From NCBI GenBank assembly GCA_964348745.1, contig CAYGDT010000070.1, positions 1-6,988 of the forward strand: a DNA stretch of 6,988 nt, written 5' to 3'. How positions within the stretch are numbered: position 1 is the first letter of the stretch; every line of letters starts with the position of its first letter. The translations under genes and the position numbers were made by a program. The DNA comes from CAYGDT01 sp964348745 (GTDB lineage Bacteria; Patescibacteriota; Gracilibacteria; Peribacterales; Peribacteraceae). Of the stretch, positions 4,550-6,988 are shown piece by piece. Under the pieces are notes generated by a model. That model was not told the origin of the DNA, did no database searches, and worked only from the letters and a program-made list of their open reading frames with translations.

Positions 4550-5794
4550 ATGTCTCCCAGTAAACAACCGAACGCATTCACCTCGATCCGCGTTATCGGA
4601 AAAAAGGCACAACGCCTCCTGCAGCGCGCGAAAGATATGCGCGAGAACGCCGAGCCGCAATCCGAAAAAATAGCCCCGAAGCTACCCAAGAAACACGAAG
4701 AACTGGTGATGCACATTTCTATCGGCAGCGTCATCAAAGCTGCATTCGGGGTTCTGGCGATCGCGCTGGGCGTGCTCGTCGTGTTTCACTTGAGAGATAA
4801 GATTTTGCTGCTGCTGCTTGCCACCTTCTTGGCAGCGGTGATTGACCCGAGCGTAGAGAAAATGCAGCAGTTTGGTATTCCGCGCGGCATCGCCGTGCTC
4901 TTCCACTATTTCCTGGCAATCTTCATTCTCCTGTTTCTTCTGCTCTCGTTTATCCCGATCATTGCAGAACAGATTCAAGGAATCGCCATTATTATTTCGC
5001 AGGAATTGAACACGTTTCTGGCAAATCCCCAGATCGATCTGCCGCTGGTGCATGCTGATGTCAACGTCCGCATGACTAATCTACTAAAGACCACGCTGGA
5101 AAACCTGCAAATCAATCAACTGACGGACACGATGACGCAGTTCGGTCAGAGTTTGTCGACGGCAGCACAGGGCGGGTTTCGGTTCGCCACCCGCATCGCC
5201 GGCGGCGTGCTGAATTTCTTCGTCAGCATGATCATTGTATTCGTGCTTGCGTTCTTCATGCAGATGGAAAAGGAGGGCATCATCAACTGGATTCGGTCAT
5301 TTTTCCCGGGAGAATATCGCTCGTACATCGACAACAAGTTCGAAGCGATGCATAGCAAGATCGGACAATGGGCACGCGGCGAACTGCTTTTAATGCTGAC
5401 AATTTTCTCACTGACGCTCGTTGCTCTGCTGATACTGCGCATGCCGTACGCTCTGACACTCGCCGTACTCGCAGGCATCTGCGAGTTCCTCCCCGCCATC
5501 GGGCCGTTCATCGCAGCGGTTCCGGCCGTGTTGATCGCCTTTACGCAAGGCGGCTTCGTCATGGGAGTCGTGACGATCGGTGTGTACTACATTATTCAGT
5601 GGTGCGAAAACAACCTCCTCGTTCCGCTCATCATGAAACGCGCAGTCGGCCTGTCCCCCATCGCCATCCTCTTTGCCATGCTCGTGGGTGTCAGCTTCCC
5701 CGATACCATTCATCCTGTGCTCGGCATCATGCTCGCAGTGCCAACGACGACATTGATCACGATCTTCCTGAAAGATTGGCGCTCAAAAAAATAA
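4550..5794 (+). CDS. AI-2E family transporter-like membrane protein (PerM/TqsA type)
   Basis: The 414-residue protein belongs to the AI-2E transporter family, whose members are polytopic membrane proteins. Some export autoinducer-2 and some are linked to ion exchange; the substrate here cannot be told. A basic cytoplasmic N-terminus (1-55, rich in Lys/Arg) precedes helices near 60-80, 84-100 and 113-138. A soluble helical segment follows (about 140-212), as is usual in the family. Further helices lie near 215-238, 279-297, 302-334, 335-350, 366-382 and 387-408. Recognisable family motifs are KIGQWARGELL (270-280), EFLPAIGPFIAAVPAVLIA (312-330) and WCENNLLVPLIMKRAVGLSP (351-370). Length is within the family range though the N-terminal extension is long; M54 is a possible alternative start. 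It probably shares a transcript with the pilin-like gene upstream. Confidence 0.93.
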   Translation: MSPSKQPNAFTSIRVIGKKAQRLLQRAKDMRENAEPQSEKIAPKLPKKHEELVMHISIGSVIKAAFGVLAIALGVLVVFHLRDKILLLLLATFLAAVIDPSVEKMQQFGIPRGIAVLFHYFLAIFILLFLLLSFIPIIAEQIQGIAIIISQELNTFLANPQIDLPLVHADVNVRMTNLLKTTLENLQINQLTDTMTQFGQSLSTAAQGGFRFATRIAGGVLNFFVSMIIVFVLAFFMQMEKEGIINWIRSFFPGEYRSYIDNKFEAMHSKIGQWARGELLLMLTIFSLTLVALLILRMPYALTLAVLAGICEFLPAIGPFIAAVPAVLIAFTQGGFVMGVVTIGVYYIIQWCENNLLVPLIMKRAVGLSPIAILFAMLVGVSFPDTIHPVLGIMLAVPTTTLITIFLKDWRSKK

Positions 5795-5807
5795 GATCGT
5801 GCGGAAG

Positions 5808-5856
5808 GAAGAATGATAAACGCTCTATTGATAATGACAAAAATTCTTCTCTTTTC
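5808..5856 (+). terminator. Weak possible terminator after the AI-2E gene
   Basis: GAAGAAT (5808-5814) pairs perfectly with ATTCTTC (5843-5849), and a T-rich stretch follows (tcttttc). The loop is 28 bases and the stem AT-rich, so the structure would be marginal. It is the only terminator-like arrangement between the AI-2E stop and the clpC promoter. Confidence 0.25.
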
Positions 5857-5873
5857 ATAATGAAACTACATTT

Positions 5874-5902
5874 GCTGTGTCAGTGTCACTGCACAGCTGA
5901 CA
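5874..5902 (+). other. Overlapping inverted repeats able to form alternative hairpins
   Basis: GCTGTG (5874-5879) pairs with CACAGC (5892-5897), and inside it CAGTG (5881-5885) pairs with CACTG (5887-5891), giving 11 bp with one bulged T. Alternatively TGTCAG (5878-5883) pairs with CTGACA (5897-5902). The two folds share bases and exclude each other. The element lies upstream of the clpC promoter, so it may end the AI-2E transcript or be a protein-binding site. It lacks a T run. Confidence 0.4.
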
Positions 5903-5932
5903 AGAAATTTGGTAAAATATCTGGAACACTTA

Positions 5933-5961
5933 TCGACAATTATCACTCTGCTTGATATAGT
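5933..5961 (+). promoter_or_regulatory. clpC: Candidate sigma-70-type promoter for clpC
   Basis: TCGACA (5933-5938, 5 of 6) is followed after exactly 17 bases by TATAGT (5956-5961, 5 of 6). This is the best-matched promoter in the window. It would start transcription near 5968 and give a leader of about 50 bases. The spacer and -10 box are covered by a CIRCE-like inverted repeat. Confidence 0.55.
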
Positions 5962-5967
5962 GATAAT
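5939..5967. promoter_or_regulatory. CIRCE-like operator (probable HrcA-type site)
   Basis: ATTATCACT (5939-5947) and AGTGATAAT (5959-5967) are perfect inverted arms. In CIRCE register this is TTATCACTC-N9-TAGTGATAA (5940-5966), against the consensus TTAGCACTC-N9-GAGTGCTAA: 8 of 9 matches on the left, 7 of 9 on the right, with the same 9-base spacing. The HrcA repressor binds CIRCE and represses heat-shock genes until stress. The position over the promoter spacer and -10 box fits repression of clpC. HrcA binding is inferred from this geometry; another repressor of similar site shape is possible. Confidence 0.55.
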
Positions 5968-5997
5968 GAAGATTACCTGTCCTATCATCCCTACGCC

Positions 5998-6017
5998 CAA
6001 ACCCTAACCCTAACCCT
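5998..6017 (+). repeat. Telomere-like CCCTAA repeats in the clpC leader
   Basis: The run consists of three consecutive copies of the six-base unit AACCCT, preceded by an imperfect CCCAAA-type start, and it ends three bases before the clpC ATG. The unit equals the vertebrate-type telomere hexamer, but here it lies inside a bacterial leader, so it is simply a short tandem repeat. It leaves the ribosome-loading region nearly free of G and without a Shine-Dalgarno site. Confidence 0.7.
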
Positions 6018-6020
6018 ATC

Positions 6021-6988
6021 ATGCACCCCTTCGATCGCTTCACCCCCAACGCAAAGCTCGCTCTGCAAATTGCGGAGCAAGAAGCTAAGAACATGAAGAG
6101 CGAGTACATCGGTACGGAGCATCTGCTTCTGGGACTGCTCTCGATCCCAAAATCGCTCGGGTTCTCCATCTTTACGGGTGCGGGAGTGACGCAGGAGAAT
6201 GTGCGCATTCTCCTCAAGTCGGTAAAGACTCCGAGCATCGAAGGAATGCACATCAAGCATGGCCTCTCAACCTATCTGCATAACGTCATCGAACAGAGCG
6301 TGATCACTGCGCATAAATTCCGGCATGCGAATGTCGGTACCGAACACTTGTTGCACTCACTGGTCTCCACCGGAAAGAACGCAGCGACGATGCTGCTTGA
6401 ACAAATGCAAGTGGACCCGGAAGACTTAAAGACGCACGTCGAAGAAATGTTTGGACAGATTTCGCAATTCAAACAGCAGAGCCGCAACATGGAGCAATCG
6501 CTGGAATCATTCTTTCAGGGGCTGCAGGGAGCCATCGTCGGCATGCAAGGCGGAATGTCATCGGCCGACCCTGAGGGCTTAAAGAAACAGAAAGCGGACG
6601 GCAAGAGTAAAACGCCTGTGCTTGATTACTTCACAGACGACCTGATTGTGCGTGCGAAGGAAGGAAAGATCGACCCTATCATCGGTCGCGACACCGAAAT
6701 CGAACGCGTCGTGCATATCCTTAATAGAAAAACGAAAAACAATCCCGTACTCATCGGAGAACCGGGTGTGGGAAAAACGGCAATCGTTGAAGGTCTCGCT
6801 CAAATGATCTCCGACGGCAATGTTCCCCCAACGCTCAGAAACAAACGCGTACTCGTGCTCAACATGGGTTCGCTGATCGCCGGACCGATGGCCATCCTCG
6901 CGGTCTGGCTCTCGCTGGCCGTGCTCCAGCCGGTGGACGAGGTCGGCGGGTACGCGCTCGCTGGCTCGTGGCTGGCGCCGCTGCGTAT
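6021..6988 (+). CDS. clpC: ATP-dependent Clp protease ATP-binding subunit ClpC, 5' part only
   Basis: ClpC is a hexameric AAA+ unfoldase that feeds proteins to the ClpP peptidase in the cytoplasm. Residues 1-145 form the two-repeat Clp N domain: FTPNAKLALQIAEQEA, YIGTEHLLLGLL (29-40), then the second repeat with NVGTEHLLHSLV (104-115). A longer than usual Gln/Met/Gly-rich linker follows (about 142-198). The first AAA+ domain begins near 199 with DPIIGRDTEIERV and Walker A GEPGVGKT (246-253). The frame continues normally to NMGSLIAG (281-288). There the family expects a TKYRGEFEERL-like segment, but the sequence switches to an unrelated hydrophobic stretch (289-322) of high GC. The true gene therefore stops being represented at about 6884. 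No in-frame ATG, GTG or TTG lies between the TGA at 5967 and 6021. Control is probably through the CIRCE-like site upstream. Confidence 0.9.
   Translation, partial: MHPFDRFTPNAKLALQIAEQEAKNMKSEYIGTEHLLLGLLSIPKSLGFSIFTGAGVTQENVRILLKSVKTPSIEGMHIKHGLSTYLHNVIEQSVITAHKFRHANVGTEHLLHSLVSTGKNAATMLLEQMQVDPEDLKTHVEEMFGQISQFKQQSRNMEQSLESFFQGLQGAIVGMQGGMSSADPEGLKKQKADGKSKTPVLDYFTDDLIVRAKEGKIDPIIGRDTEIERVVHILNRKTKNNPVLIGEPGVGKTAIVEGLAQMISDGNVPPTLRNKRVLVLNMGSLIAGPMAILAVWLSLAVLQPVDEVGGYALAGSWLAPLR
6885..6988. other. Foreign high-GC segment joined to clpC, probable chimeric end
   Basis: These 104 bases are about 73% GC against about 54% in the preceding 104, and 32 of 34 in-frame codons end in G or C. Read in the clpC frame they encode a hydrophobic stretch (PMAILAVWLSLAVLQ, then GSWLAPLR) that does not belong to Clp ATPases. 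It recalls the C-terminal region of proton-pumping NADH dehydrogenase subunit L or similar Mrp-type subunits, but this is a weak resemblance. The join falls inside a strongly conserved AAA+ block, where a natural fusion would destroy function. An assembly or library chimera near a contig end is the simplest explanation; a real recombination is less likely. Confidence 0.7.

Noticed and set aside
4151..4660. Minus-strand ORF of 169 residues
   Set aside because: It is antisense to the pilin-like gene and the AI-2E start. The product is a charged string with no motif.
5368..5955. Plus-strand ORF of 195 residues overlapping the end of the AI-2E gene
   Set aside because: It is out of frame with the conserved AI-2E motifs and encodes an Arg/His-rich, low-complexity product typical of a frame shadow.
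5998..6017. CCCTAA run as a real telomere or eukaryotic contamination
   Set aside because: It is only about three units and is embedded between a bacterial promoter and a clpC start, so it is an internal short repeat.
6885..6988. A natural ClpC fusion to a membrane domain
   Set aside because: The join interrupts the conserved part of the first AAA+ domain shortly after Walker A, and composition changes sharply. A chimera is far more likely than a functional fusion.

Overview
The window looks like chromosomal DNA from a Candidate Phyla Radiation (Patescibacteria) bacterium, perhaps of the Peregrinibacteria/Peribacteria group. This is an inference from three things: the small pilin-like protein of a type common in that group, leaders that mostly lack Shine-Dalgarno sites, and about 50% GC. 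Gene content is mostly housekeeping: ribosomal proteins L11 and L1, a tRNA-dihydrouridine synthase, an AI-2E family membrane protein and the start of a ClpC chaperone. Several small membrane or hypothetical proteins lie between them. I see no CRISPR array, tRNA, rRNA, insertion sequence or defence module.

Layout. 23-646 (+) encodes an unknown protein with one N-terminal membrane anchor. 745-1167 (+) is rplK. 1273-1893 (+) is an unknown five-helix membrane protein that separates rplK from rplA. 1894-2043 holds a promoter and a leader that resembles the L1-binding site of 23S rRNA. 2044-2760 (+) is rplA, and 2757-3026 (+) is an AT-rich small ORF overlapping its stop by ATGA. 4051-3038 (-) is a dus gene that converges on them. 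4175-4522 (+) is a secreted or membrane pilin-like protein, followed after 27 bases by an AI-2E family transporter-like gene (4550-5794). 5795-6020 is an AT-rich regulatory spacer with a CIRCE-like operator over a sigma-70-type promoter. 6021 to the window end is the 5' part of clpC.

Four non-coding signals go beyond routine annotation. (1) rplA appears to have its own promoter and an mRNA hairpin mimicking the L1 rRNA site, suggesting autoregulation separate from rplK. (2) Two copies of a 19-base palindrome lie inside dus and at its predicted transcription start, and they differ by a compensatory base pair. (3) The clpC promoter is overlapped by an inverted repeat with CIRCE geometry, pointing to HrcA-type heat-shock control. 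(4) Many starts follow pyrimidine-rich or G-poor leaders without a Shine-Dalgarno site.

Caution on the right end. From about 6885 the clpC frame changes abruptly to DNA of about 73% GC that encodes a hydrophobic segment unlike any Clp ATPase. The last ~104 bases are most likely a chimeric join and should not be treated as part of clpC.
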